This document shows positions 37,433 through 48,670 of a stretch of 64,000 nucleotides of DNA, one piece after another. The notes below the pieces were generated by a model. That model was not told the origin of the DNA. It did no database searches and saw only the letters and a list, made by a program, of their open reading frames with translations. The stretch is taken from contig VWZL01000013.1 in NCBI GenBank assembly GCA_013396915.1, forward strand, positions 124,001-188,000, in the 5' to 3' direction. This stretch comes from Stercorarius parasiticus (Eukaryota; Chordata; Aves; Charadriiformes; Stercorariidae). Position 1 is the stretch's first letter. Every line of letters starts with the position of its first letter. A program made the translations under genes and the position numbers.

Positions 37433-40400
37433 GGGGAGATGGGGATGGGGTCTGCTGGTACCGTGGGGTGGCCATGGAGGGCTGGGGGGTGAGACACCAC
37501 CAGCAGCTCTCTGTTTTCAGAGGGTTTGAAAGAGGGGAGAGGCAGGCGGGGGCTGCAATAGTCCAGCATATCTTGGTTCTTCAGCAGGTTAATGAGTCTG
37601 CAGGTGACCTTGATCTGCTGGATGGTGTGAGGAGATGGGGTTTAAGTAGTGGGCTTTTATGTTACAACTTACAGAGTGGACATTAAGAGGTCAAGATTGA
37701 GGAAGCACAGGAGCGGCTCCTGCGCCCTGCAAACCATCACATCACCTAGTGAAACACCCACCAAATTTCCCCGCAGAGACCTGCAAGGCTGCAGCACAGC
37801 TTTGGATCCGCGCTCCGGCCTCCTCCTGCTCACCCAGAGCTGGAAAAGGGGTCTTCAATGAAAGGCATCTTTCATGTGATGTGAGGAGCCTTTCACGCTG
37901 CTGGAGCGGTGGAAAGGGACTGGCAGCAGATGGGAAGCAGCACGACCGCTGTGTTTTGGGACCCAGGCGGTGGAGCAGCCAGGGCTCTGGAATTTGCAGT
38001 GTAAACTCTTCACAAGATGCGATGGGGGATTTTTTATTATCCTGCCAATAGAAACTTTTGAACTGAAGAGAACGGTAAAGCGCTTGCACTGATGTAATTC
38101 CGAGGGTTTCCACTGATAACACTGGAGGTATGTGAACATACATCAGCCGCAGTCCTGGCGCCGGCTCCTTCTCAAACGCGGTGCTACCCTCGAGTCTTCA
38201 TTAACGTCAGATTATAAACCCCTGTTACAGAAATGCGATTTATGAGCATCTTGCGTGTGAAGGCAGAGGTGGAGGTTTCCTGGCCCATTTTTAATGGGTT
38301 TACATTCAGGTGGAGGAGAAGGAATGGTAAGCGAGGAAAGGCCTGGGCTGCTGCTGATGTCGTGTGTGAAATAACCCTCATCTGGCAGCTTTTTACTTTT
38401 CCTCATCGATCCAGTGAGGTAATTGTAAAATTATGGCATCCAAATAGCATTGCAAAGCATTAAATAAAGCACAAGGCCAGAATATATTGTAGAATAAGTG
38501 GATAATGTGACATCAGTGTCAGTTCTACCTTTTGAAACTAGCAGAAAAGTTCTGAGGACATAAAAATACATGCCATTATGTCATACTGCAAAGCGTTAAA
38601 AATCCTGCAAAAGCTAAACTGTACATTTATACGCATTTTAATTTCAGTTCATTGAAATGGGTTTTTTGCTGCCTTGGTTACCGAAATTGGCCTGGTAAGC
38701 ACATGACTTGGCCAAAACCCATAATTCACTCATTTTTCTTGACAGGCCTCTCAGGATCAACAGTTTCCACTGACCTGAAAGTCTTCAAGCCAACAGCAAA
38801 CCTCTTTAGTGCAGAATTAAGCTGTGAACCTTGAACGGCAGCATGACAGTCCTGTGATTACTATTTCAGGTTTCTGATAATAAATGCGCAGTGCTCTTCC
38901 TGACACTAATTTTAGCCTGTTTTTTTTTATTTTTGTGGCCAAATACACATCCTCACAGCCAACTATGTTTTGATAACTGCAAATACATAAGATATGAAGC
39001 TGGTAGGCTTGCATGTCGGACTGAGAAGATGGTCCCCAGGCATCTAATTCTAATTATCTATGCTATGTGTTTTATTTTCTCTCCCAGTAGCTTATATCAC
39101 AATTATTTTAAAATAATTGTAAGGTGTTCTTACACTATATATAGCTATATTGCTGATGCTATACTTTATGGTGACCAGCTATCCAACCCCACGCCTGGGG
39201 GTCTTCCAGAAGGAAAGACCCCCTGAAAACGAGATCGTCTCAGTGCAATAATTAAAGGCATCTGGTAAAAAAAATAAATCATGTTCCTTTAAGAAAAAAG
39301 CATAGCTTTCGCTGAAGTCATTTGAACATGCCTCACATTAATTAGTTTTTTTCCACACTGTACCCTCGTAACAGTTGTAATTAATGCGTACACAATATTT
39401 ATGTTGCTATTTTTAGATTGAGGGAAGATCCAGTTGTTCCTTTGCCAAGCTGACACTGCTCCCTGCTCGCCGGGGAGGGCCAGGTAAAGTGGTCGGGAGC
39501 CATCCCATCCTCCCCGTCCAGGTCACTGACCCTCCATGCGCCCACAACGATCTCTGTGACAGCAACCCAGCCAAGGCCACGCGGTTGCTGGGCAGACACG
39601 CAGGGCTGTGCCTGCGACGTCCCTGCCGCCCCCCTGTCCGTTCTTGCTACACATGGAGTTTCTTGACCCGGCAGCACTGCGGCTGCCAGCTCTGTGTCCC
39701 CTCTGCCCTCGCATCTCCTTCCCACCACTTCAGGTCCTCTCCGTGCTGCTCCTCTGCCCAAATTCCTCAGCACTCATGGCAATGAACTTGTTCCAGCATC
39801 CCAAAGAAATTTTTTGTCCAAAATAGGTTAACCATTTTTTTTTCAGATTATTTTTTCCCTACTTTGCGACCGAAAAAAGTTTAATTTTTAACAAAGTTTA
39901 CAAAAAACAATTTTTGTTTTGAAGGGTCTAGGAGTTATTACAGTAACAACCTTTTTTTTTTTTCTCAAGCTTTAATCCTAAAATAATTCAAGCGCACAAT
40001 TATCCTACAGCTTAGGTTTCCATCCAAATGTATGCACTGCAGTAGCGATCACCTTTCTGTTAATTTAAAAGCAATAACCATTTAGCTTTGCTTGATAAGC
40101 AGGGCCGGTATCCTGCTGATTCAGGAGAAATGCTGGGTCACAGCTTTCATATTGAGAAATAAGTGTGATAGCAATATCTGCTGGAATCTTATCTAAACTT
40201 ACACTATCCAAATATTGTAACAGCTCTACGTATATTTTCTGGCTTCAACAGTAAGAATGTCACTTAGGAAATGTAAGACTAATACATTTTTCCTTGCTAA
40301 ATCGCTTTCTGCGTCATGGGGAATAACAAATGTTTTTGTAAAATATTAAGGATGGACGGCCAACCTCCCCATACCCTCTCCCCGCAGCTACACCTTTCTT

Positions 40401-40524
40401 CAGTTAATAAAAAAGCAGAGAAATGTTTGTTTTGAAGGTGGGGCGTGAAAGGAAGAGAAACATGTGCACACCATCCTTACAAACAAAACATACCCCCCTT
40501 TGGAAATTATGATTTAGAAAGGAA
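37373..40524. other. Noncoding sequence, no gene recognised
   Basis: GC-rich to about 38,200, then AT-rich, with a second GC-rich patch at 39,470-39,770 where overlapping frames appear on both strands. A poly-T tract lies at 39,952-39,963. A polypyrimidine-AG candidate acceptor at about 38,743 opens a 29-codon frame to a stop, but the peptide is unfamiliar and no donor follows, so it is not called as an exon. Confidence 0.5.
39952..39963. repeat. Poly-T tract (T12)
   Basis: Twelve thymines in an AT-rich stretch with many A/T homopolymers (39,830-39,970). Low-complexity sequence. Confidence 0.8.
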
Positions 40525-40950
40525 ATGTACCAAATGGAAAGAATTCAGAGAACAAGACTGATCGGAGGACCAGGAACCATCCACTGCAGGGAAAAGCTGA
40601 AGGATTTGGTATTGTTTAGTCTAGAAAAGAGGATTGTGGGGACATAGTGTCCAAATATGTAGAAGGTAGCTCTAAGGAGGAAAGAATAAACTCTTCTCAT
40701 ATCCCCTGGGCTTAGGACAAGTTGTCACAGGCTTAACTGAGGAGGAGGCGGTTTCAGTCAGGCGTCAGGGAAAATAGTTCCCGAGTTTGGGGACGATGCA
40801 GAGACAGGATCACAAGGGAGGTCATGCATCCCCATCACTGCTCATTTCTAAGAACAGGTAATCCAGGAGGCCTTTAGGAAAGACATAGGTAACGCTGCTT
40901 GATGACGAGGTGAGGTGATCTTCCGAGGTCCTTCCTAGATCTATTTCTTA
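40525..40950 (+). mobile_element. Old, diverged CR1 LINE fragment
   Basis: Plus-strand relic. Near 40,540-40,630 it translates to RIQRTRLIGGP, then REKLKDLVLFSLEKR, which parallels the [13 protein letters not shown] block of the better copies. It ends near AGGTCCTTCCTAGATCTATTTCT, a decayed version of the CR1 3' region, without a clean octamer tail. Much more diverged than the copies at 32.7 and 36.5 kb. It and the RT relic at 35.0 kb share orientation, but too much DNA separates them to be assumed parts of one insertion. Confidence 0.8.
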
Positions 40951-43900
40951 CAATTACCGTGTTGGAGTCAGTAACAGCTTGGATACACTGCAAAAGCATC
41001 ACTTTTTCTCTTAAAACATTGGGATGCTGGAAGTAGCGCTTGAGAGGTGGAGTGGTGGTGGTGGAGCCTGGCAGGGACCGTGGGCACTCCTTGACCCAGC
41101 TCTCAGTGGCCGCTGCTTCCCAGCAATTAAACCCTCTTGCAAAAAGCCAAACTCCATTCGGAGGTGGACAGTCCTCATTGTCCACATCAGCCAGAAGATC
41201 CAGGAACTTCAGCCCTCGTATAACAGACCATTTAACCTGTAAACTGCTAGCCATGTGGTTAGAGGTTGAGACAGGCAGGGGAGCCAAGTCCTTGCTCGAT
41301 GGAGCGCAGTGAAGTCTGGGCTCCCACCTTGGCTTACAGAAGCTGAAGATAAGTGCACCAGGTTATACTGAGTAATTCAACACTGCATACAAGAAAAATA
41401 GAGCTGTTTTCTCTCAGAGACCCAGTCAGCGGGAGGATGTCTAGCTCATTTTTTATTCATCTGAGTCAGTTTTGAAAGCGTCCCACTCTTGCAGTGAAAA
41501 ATTTTGCAGTGTGTTATGAAAGGACAACGAAAAATGTTGCCCATAATTTTTTTAATGTCTGTCATTCACAGCTTGACAGTCCCACAAGTTGTTAGGAAAA
41601 GAGAGTTCTCTATGGTGAATGGAAAATAGTAAATCCAGGGAGGGATCAGAAGTGCAATACAATCCATCAGTGTGTTAAAAACACAAACTGACAAAAAATA
41701 TGGCCCTCTGGGTTCTTAAACACACTTGTAGTAAAAACTGTCTAGGTTGTGAATTAGAGACAGCGAAAGCGATGCCTGAAATGAATCCAGAGTGAGGATG
41801 ATAATGTGATAACTTTTATGGATGAGTGCATGTTACACTCAAAAGGGTTCCCTGTTCATGGGAGCTTCCTTCATGTTTCCTAAAGAGCCAATGTCAACAG
41901 TCCACTTTCTGCTTGCAATAAATTTAAGTCCCATCAGCCATAAAACAAAGATGCTCTATTCTTAACGCAGCCCAAATAACTTCCCATTCTAGTTACTATA
42001 AACGTTCCTGTTATGAATGTATAATTCTCACTGGGCACATATATGCCAACCTGACTCATGTTACCTCATTTATCACTCTGTGCCTCAACCCACTGAAATG
42101 GGAATTCGGCTGTCTACGTGGCCAACGCTTTGTGGAGCTCCAGGGAGTCTGTCAGCAACACCTGGCTATAACACAAAGAACAGTACAGGTTATTTATGAT
42201 CTGTATGCTGATAACCGTGCTTCTCAATCGCAATTTTGGGACAAGCATCTGAAAACACCCTCTCATCAAATTTTAGGTGATAGGGTGTCTTTTCTCAAGA
42301 ATATGCTGATGAATAGAAACCAACTCCGGTGTGGAGCATCACTGAGTGCTGTGGACTGTGGGTTTTCCAGGAGTCAAGTAGTGTGATGGGTACAGCAAGA
42401 TCCAAGGAAGATCAAGCTTGCACAGAGGAGATGCGTGTCCTGCACATTCCTGAACACTTGGTAGATGATTCCTAAAGTCTATCTCCTTTCTCTTAATGGC
42501 ACCTCCACCTTATACTCGGGATTCAGTTCTGTGTCTTTCCATCACTACCCACCTACCTGAGAGCAAAGTTAAACGGCCCCAGGCACAAGTGCTCAGATTT
42601 AGTTCAGAAACCTTGCTCACAAAGGGAAGAGATTAGACCTTATCTTAAATTAAATGCTATCCTTTCATGTCTAATACTTAGCTCCTATGTGAGGTCCCTT
42701 GTGGATGAATATCCAGTTACTGACTTTAAACTTTGCCTTGCAATTTGCAATTGAAAGGTTGAACTCTGGACAATGACCGTAAGAAAATCTTCAGTGAAGA
42801 GAAACCAAAAATAAACAATCTTGTGAGTGCATTAATGTGAACAAAAGAAATACTGCATAAAAATCAGAAGAAAGATATAGGAAAAACAGGGAAAATGTGA
42901 ATGGTAGGAAAATGTGAATGTCGCTTGCCTATGGGCAGTGTTGTTATCAGGCCATATGCATGTTGAGGTGCTTACACCAGCCGTATTTGCTCACAAGCAT
43001 CATATTGGTTTAACTACACTGATTATAAAATCAAGCTTAATTAAATCAGAGCAACGTTCGCATGCAGGAAGCATGCAGCCCTTCAAAGGCAAAACTTCCC
43101 TTTGATGCGCTGGACTAAATTTCACATGGCATATGTAATAAGGCTGAAAGGGATAATAAGAATTGGTAGGATCCTTGGTAGGTTCCTCTGTAAGGCTGGG
43201 TCGTGAAAGTATTCCCTCATATCTGGGCGGCAGGTGGGGCCATGGGAAGACGGCTCAAGCTGGCCATAGTGGTGATACCATGTGGAGCACCCAATGGTCA
43301 GATGCTCCCAGCACTTGCACTGTCCCAGTTTCTACAGCAGTGTTGTCAGCTGGGGTCCCCATTCCATGTGGACACTCGTCCCTGCTGCTGGAAACATGCC
43401 ACATGCTGCAAACCCGGACTCCACATTCACCTGGGGCCACGCTGTATTTCTGGGATAGAGAGAGCGTGTCGATCTTTGTTTATTTGACAAGCTTTGGCAA
43501 AACTACCCAAGTGAGGTGTTTCTCAGTGCTTACGGAGTCTCTGGGGCAGAGCATCTGGCACAAAAGGCCCCGCAAACTTTAGAGTGCGGGAAGGGACAGA
43601 ATGGGGTATTTCCTGTTAATGTGAACCTATTTGCGCAAAGCATTAATAACTGCTGTGGCCTGAATCCCAGGACATCTGTGAATTCTGCTTAGCAACTACT
43701 CACACAACGTTTAACAATTTTATTAGCAAGCAGCTATCAAAACAGAAGGGCAGGGGTTGGTACCTGGGCTTTCTTCTGCCACGGAGCGTGGAGGATGCTC
43801 TCAGCATACCACAACCTTTTTGGCAAGGAGCAGCAGCAAATACTGTGAAGATGAGCAATGAAGGATTCACACGGTACGGTAAATACCTGCCACTAGAGCT

Positions 43901-45503
43901 CCTGTGCTGAGTTCAAGCATCCCTTCCATCCATCTTGTTCTTCTCCAATCTTCCCTTTCAACTCAGCTTTTCTCCATCTGGGTAGCTCCAATCTGTCCAG
44001 GATATGGCCCTATTTTTAGCTGCTTGCAGTGGCATGAGCAGCATGAGATTCTAGGTATGGGGATATTAAACCAGAAAGTCATTGCATCAGATCTCATTGA
44101 AATACAACTGCCTCTGGGGTTTCCAATTTGTATCTATTGCGTGGCTCTAATTGCATGAGGCACTAGCGAGGTTCATAAAATTAGTGTTCAGGCAAATGTA
44201 CCCTTTTGGGGCAGATTTGGTAGAATCGCATTTATTCAGTGCAAGTTCAGCACAGCTCACTCATTTCTAGCCTCGCACAGTTCCTCGGATATCATGATTT
44301 TCTTGGAAGGGAATGTCTGCTAGTGCTAATGTGTTTGGAAAGCTCATAAAAACTGGAGGTAGCTGCAGCCTGTGCATCGAGCGTTTGCTAACAGTTCACT
44401 GTGGGCTTCCCTAATGTGGCAGATTTACAGGGGTCACATTTCCATCTGGATGGGTTCGTCCATGAATAATTCTCCTCTGCCTTGTGCACCAATGTGATTT
44501 TCCTGCAACACCCATATATTTCTCTGTCCCAATCCCCCCTCCGTCTCCCCAGTATTTTTCTTCACACAACACTGTGGTCAAGGCAACAGAAGGAAAATCT
44601 TTCTACGAATGTGCATGTTATTTTCTGAGCCTTGTGCATCTTTTCTTAGGGCAGGGCTCAAGCAGGATTTTAGTGGGTGGTGATGATAGTTGGGGCAGTT
44701 TAAGGATGGTTTGGTGTGATTATATACCTGGGCTTTTCGTTGTTCAGACCGACACAGGTCAGAAATACCCAGGCTAATGTCAAAACCCAGGCTGCATTGG
44801 TGTTGTGACAAGAGTGTCCCTACTCTGCGCTGCAGGGTGGCAGGGACTGGCGTGGTTCGGGGAGCAGCAGCCCCATCCCCGGGGCTGGCTCTGCAAAAGC
44901 CCATGCAGGAATTTCTGCATCCCTGGACAAGCAGCGAGGGAGAGCTGGTGGTTCTCCCTTTGGGAACCTCTGCACAGAGGCAGGCAGCAGTCGGGCAGAG
45001 GCAGCACTGGGGATGCTGCAGTCACATCCTGTCCCCAGCCTCCATCACGCCACCCATTTTCAAGGGTCTCTCAAAATCCAAACTAAAATCAATAAACAAA
45101 GTCCTGATCTGCCAGAAAGAAACTGCTGGTTAAGCTCCAAACAGTCCTTTGGGAAAACCTATTTTTCCTGTTTCACATTTTTTGGCAGTTCCTAGCGAGT
45201 TCGCTTATTTATTTTTACCCTTCTGAGATTAATCACCGTAAGGCGTGGGACCCGCTCGCTGCCAGCTCCAGCCCAGAGGTCTTTTTACAGGCAGGGTGCT
45301 CCAGGCTGCCTGTACATTGCTGCTGCACCCGTGTTCCTCCCTCCCTGCCGCCATCCTTCTGCTGCCTCCCAGTCACTCCTGCAAGCTCACATCTCTGGCG
45401 CTAACCTTCCCGTCCGCTTTTCTGGCAGATCAGGTTAAGGAAAGGTACAGGAAAGTTAGCACCAGGGAAGCACTGCCACTAACAAAAACTTGACGGCTGT
45501 AAT
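40951..45503. other. Noncoding sequence, no gene recognised
   Basis: Unique DNA of average composition. The frames of 137-139 codons (40,874-41,287 minus; 43,163-43,582 plus) contain no family I recognise. No repeats larger than a few bases were noticed. Confidence 0.5.
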
Positions 45504-45517
45504 TTTGCATATGCAAA
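45504..45517. promoter_or_regulatory. Palindromic octamer-type site (POU factor candidate)
   Basis: TTTGCATATGCAAA is a perfect 14-bp palindrome made of two inverted, overlapping octamer half-sites; on the plus strand ATGCAAAT is complete. POU-domain factors such as Oct1 and Oct4 bind ATGCAAAT, and palindromic arrangements are known to allow dimer binding. It is about 2 kb left of the GC-rich promoter-like region. Functional use is an inference, and a single match can arise by chance. Confidence 0.35.
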
Positions 45518-47290
45518 TGTATTTGTGCCACACAGAGAAGAAAGCTTCTCCCATCTTGCTCAGCAAAATGCAAGCTTTAAATCTATTTATCTCAGCGAGT
45601 AGGTGAAAGAGTCAGTATTCAGTGAAGAGTGTAGGAAATGTGCTCATGGTAGTAGATAAGAGAACACCTCTAAGCATGTGCGAGCATTTCGGAAAGTTCA
45701 TGTAATGTTTCCTTTGCAAAATAAACATATACTTACAGCCCCATTTCCAAAATGTCACCAAGAATATCATCACTTGCAAATGTTTCTGGGGAGGAGGTTT
45801 GCCAAATTGCTAAATATATTCCGGGCTTCGAATAGACGTTTGGTACCGCTTCCTTTCTACCTGGATAAATGCTTTTCTTAAACCCTCTCACAGGAGCTCG
45901 GAGACATGCCTGGGGATGGCATCCCACCGGGTCGGGTGCCGTGCAGGAGTCACCAGAGACTCGCCCCCCCCATTTTACAGAGGTGGTTGCCATGCCAGGG
46001 GAAGCCAACGACACTGCTTTTTCTCCACTTGCCGCCAGACCGGCACCATGGTGGAAGGAGGGGAAACAGGGACATGACCAAGGGGATGGGAGTGGAGGGA
46101 TGGGAGACCCTGTGAGAGCAGAGGGGGACGGTCCGCACGGTGCACAGGGACGGTGGCTCGCCACCAGGCCTGACACGTCGCCTGTGCCAAGGATCTCGGG
46201 CGCAAAAATTAGCTGACATCATGGCTTTTGGAGACTTGTGCTTTAAAAATTCAGGAGGTTTTTTTATACGCTGGTTTGCTTTAGTGATGTCTGTCCATCT
46301 GTCTGTAAATTACTGCAGATACCAAGACTGCCTCATTTCAAGGTTTCTAGACTTCAGCTGAAAGACCGCACAAATTCAATGAAGAGGAAATGGTGCAACT
46401 CACGACACATTAACATATGTAATGCATACAAACCTCTGCCCTAACCTTTCATTTCTCTTTCTCAAGGATATCAGGGGCAGCCTGGTGGGCTTTCTGAGAT
46501 GGGACACGCAGGCACGGTGTTATCCAAGAGCCATCTCCTGGTGGCCTAACGGTCATAGATGAAAAGTTAGCAGGAAAAGTGGAAAAGTTAACAGTCGGAC
46601 CCAGGAAACCCCAGTGCTTCTGCATGAGGAGGCAGAAACACATACTGCATCCCAGGCTTTAATATTTCATCTTTCCTTTACTTACACTTACATGATTCCA
46701 CTGACTTGCAGAAATGAGGGTGCAAGGAGAGGGCAGGTGCCTACATCAATCTCAACAAAGAGATCACTGAAGCACTACCACATGGACGTGCCGGGCCTAA
46801 ATCATCTATCAAGGTGGCCACATAGCACGGAACCAAATATCATCATTTTACTCCTATTCCAGTCATATATGGCAAGAGCAGCTGCCACCCAGTCATGGAA
46901 ACAGCACATACATTTCTGCATCCAGGAGGACCAGCCTGGGTTCTCCCGATGAAAAGTAACCTTATAAAAGCTGGATCAATTCCCAATACAGTTCATCACA
47001 GGCATGTTGAAACTCTTTTTCTGGCAGAAGAAAAGTGGCAGGTACGAGAGGAGGCATATGAGATGGCAGGATCTCTCTTCTTCTGCTTTTTTTGGTGATC
47101 AACACGGGAGAAATTGCATATAGAGCCTGTGACAGCTGGAAAGGCTGGAGATAAAAATATCCCTCGCAAAGTGTAGAAAGACAGGATTAGAAAGAACCTC
47201 CTGGGTGATCAGGAGTAGCCTTGCTGTTGAAGACACCGTATTTAATGAGGGTATACGATAATGTATGAACACGAGAGCTGTATCAAACCA
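45518..47290. other. Noncoding sequence approaching the GC-rich region
   Basis: Unique DNA with a GC-rich patch at 45,880-46,200, where both strands carry overlapping unrecognised frames (up to 147 codons). Nothing that can be supported as a gene. Confidence 0.5.
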
Positions 47291-47743
47291 CTGCCAGAGT
47301 TCTGCCTTTTGCTCCTGGCTGGCGGGGCTCCTCCACAACCTCCTCTTCCTACAATCAGCGCGATGATCAGCACGCTTTCTTCCCATCCCCAGCCGACATG
47401 TATTTATAGGCAATTCACACCCGTTTGTTCTTGAGCCAACGCCATCCCTTAGCTTAACTACTGCTGCCTCCTCCTCCCTACTGCTCACGGTTTTCTGGAG
47501 CGCGATGGCATCCCCTCGGCCACCCCTGGGCTGCCCCGGGGGGCTGGCAGCCTGCGTGGCCACGGTCACCTCCTGGTGGGACCCTGGCACCGGCACCCAC
47601 ACCCACTCATCCTCAGATGAGGACTGTCCCTCGGGAGGGCTCTGGAGGGGACGGTGTCTTGCATTGACCTGCCTTCTGCAGGGAGGTCGGGCGGGGGGGG
47701 CAGGATAATTTTGAGACTCCGCAGCACCCCCCCCCATTCCTGG

Positions 47744-48166
47744 NNNNNNNNNNNNNNNNNNNNNNNNNNNNNNNNNNNNNNNNNNNNNNNNNNNNNNNNN
47801 NNNNNNNNNNNNNNNNNNNNNNNNNNNNNNNNNNNNNNNNNNNNNNNNNNNNNNNNNNNNNNNNNNNNNNNNNNNNNNNNNNNNNNNNNNNNNNNNNNNN
47901 NNNNNNNNNNNNNNNNNNNNNNNNNNNNNNNNNNNNNNNNNNNNNNNNNNNNNNNNNNNNNNNNNNNNNNNNNNNNNNNNNNNNNNNNNNNNNNNNNNNN
48001 NNNNNNNNNNNNNNNNNNNNNNNNNNNNNNNNNNNNNNNNNNNNNNNNNNNNNNNNNNNNNNNNNNNNNNNNNNNNNNNNNNNNNNNNNNNNNNNNNNNN
48101 NNNNNNNNNNNNNNNNNNNNNNNNNNNNNNNNNNNNNNNNNNNNNNNNNNNNNNNNNNNNNNNNNN
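47744..48166. other. Assembly gap (423 N)
   Basis: An unbroken run of N bases. Any frame drawn through it is meaningless. The extreme C-runs and G-runs at its edges suggest that the missing sequence is also GC-rich and possibly repetitive. Confidence 0.99.
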
Positions 48167-48170
48167 GACC

Positions 48171-48208
48171 GGGGGGAGCCGTCGGGGGAGCTGGGGGGGG
48201 TCGTCGGG
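48171..48208 (+). repeat. Potential G-quadruplex at gap edge
   Basis: Guanine runs of six, five, eight and three are separated by loops of seven, four and five bases, a direct fit to the G3+N1-7 quadruplex pattern on the plus strand. Its position four bases after the gap fits with polymerase stalling as a cause of the missing sequence. Confidence 0.6.
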
Positions 48209-48213
48209 AAGGG

Positions 48214-48645
48214 CTTGATCCACGGGTGCCCGGTGCCCGGTGGAGCTCAGGGGGCTCTGCCGGGTGGATAACCCCGGGGACCTAAGGGGGGTTGCTGCAC
48301 GGATGTCCCGGGAGCAAAGGGAGCCTTAATGTTCGTGGGTAGGTAAGGAGCGGGTGTCCTGGGGAGGCAGGGAAGGGTTTGCCAGGGGGTGTTCGGTGGA
48401 GGCTAGGGGCTTTGCTGCATGGATTTCCCGGTGAGCTGGGGAAGAGGGGGGGGGATTGCTGCATGGAGGTGCTGGGGAGACCTAAGGGGAGGCTTTGCTG
48501 GATGGATATCTGGAGGTTTTGTATCGGAGAGAGCTGGGGGGAGGTTTGCAGAATGATCATCCAGGGGAGCTCAGGGGGATCTGCTGCCCGTGTGTCCGAG
48601 GGGAGCCAGGGGAGGGTTTGCTGGAGCTGGGGAGGTGTGCTGGCT
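48214..48645. repeat. Degenerate G-rich minisatellite, unit about 38 bp
   Basis: About ten or eleven imperfect copies of a unit that reads roughly TTTGCTGCATGGATGTCCC followed by GGGGAGCTAAGGGGAGG. Recognisable copy starts are 48,256, 48,291, 48,378, 48,411, 48,456, 48,494, 48,545, 48,580 and 48,617, with a more diverged copy before 48,256 and probably one near 48,335. Spacing ranges from 33 to 51 bp. Non-triplet length changes mean it is not a coding repeat, although the minus strand happens to stay open for 128 codons with a Pro/Ser/Gln-rich string. The array begins within 50 bp of the gap and may continue into it. Confidence 0.8.
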
Positions 48646-48670
48646 ACCCTCACACGTGCTTTGTACAAGA

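Larger units (their letters stand above)
47291..48670. promoter_or_regulatory. GC/CpG-rich region around assembly gap; candidate promoter
   Basis: Both flanks of the gap are GC-rich with many CpG dinucleotides (for example within 47,500-47,700 and 48,167-48,310), unlike the AT-richer DNA on either side. The gap edges are a C-run (nine C, about 47,727-47,735) on the left and G-runs on the right. This is typical of bird CpG-island promoters and first exons, which often drop out of assemblies. The plus-strand exon at 58.4 kb would then be about 10 kb downstream. No TATA box, start codon or first exon can be pointed to. A minus-strand gene is equally possible. Confidence 0.4.

Noticed and set aside
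38744..38833. Possible exon after a polypyrimidine-AG at 38,743
   Set aside because: A 29-codon frame ends in a stop with no donor. The peptide is unfamiliar and no linked exon is seen.
35025..40950. RT relic at 35.0 kb and CR1 C-terminal relic at 40.5 kb as one interrupted element
   Set aside because: Same orientation, but over 5 kb apart, while the corresponding segments of CR1 are under about 1 kb apart. The inserted CR1 at 36.5 kb accounts for only about 0.9 kb.
47099..48223. 374-codon minus-strand frame
   Set aside because: More than a third of it is the N gap, so the frame is not real as drawn. Only its sequenced left part is discussed, as a low-interest observation.
48214..48645. CRISPR-like repeat array
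   Set aside because: Copies are degenerate, variably spaced and have no distinct spacers, and the DNA is vertebrate. It is a minisatellite.
48282..48668. 128-codon Pro/Ser/Gln-rich minus-strand frame
   Set aside because: It is a translation of the degenerate minisatellite. Unit lengths vary by non-multiples of three, so it is not a maintained coding repeat.
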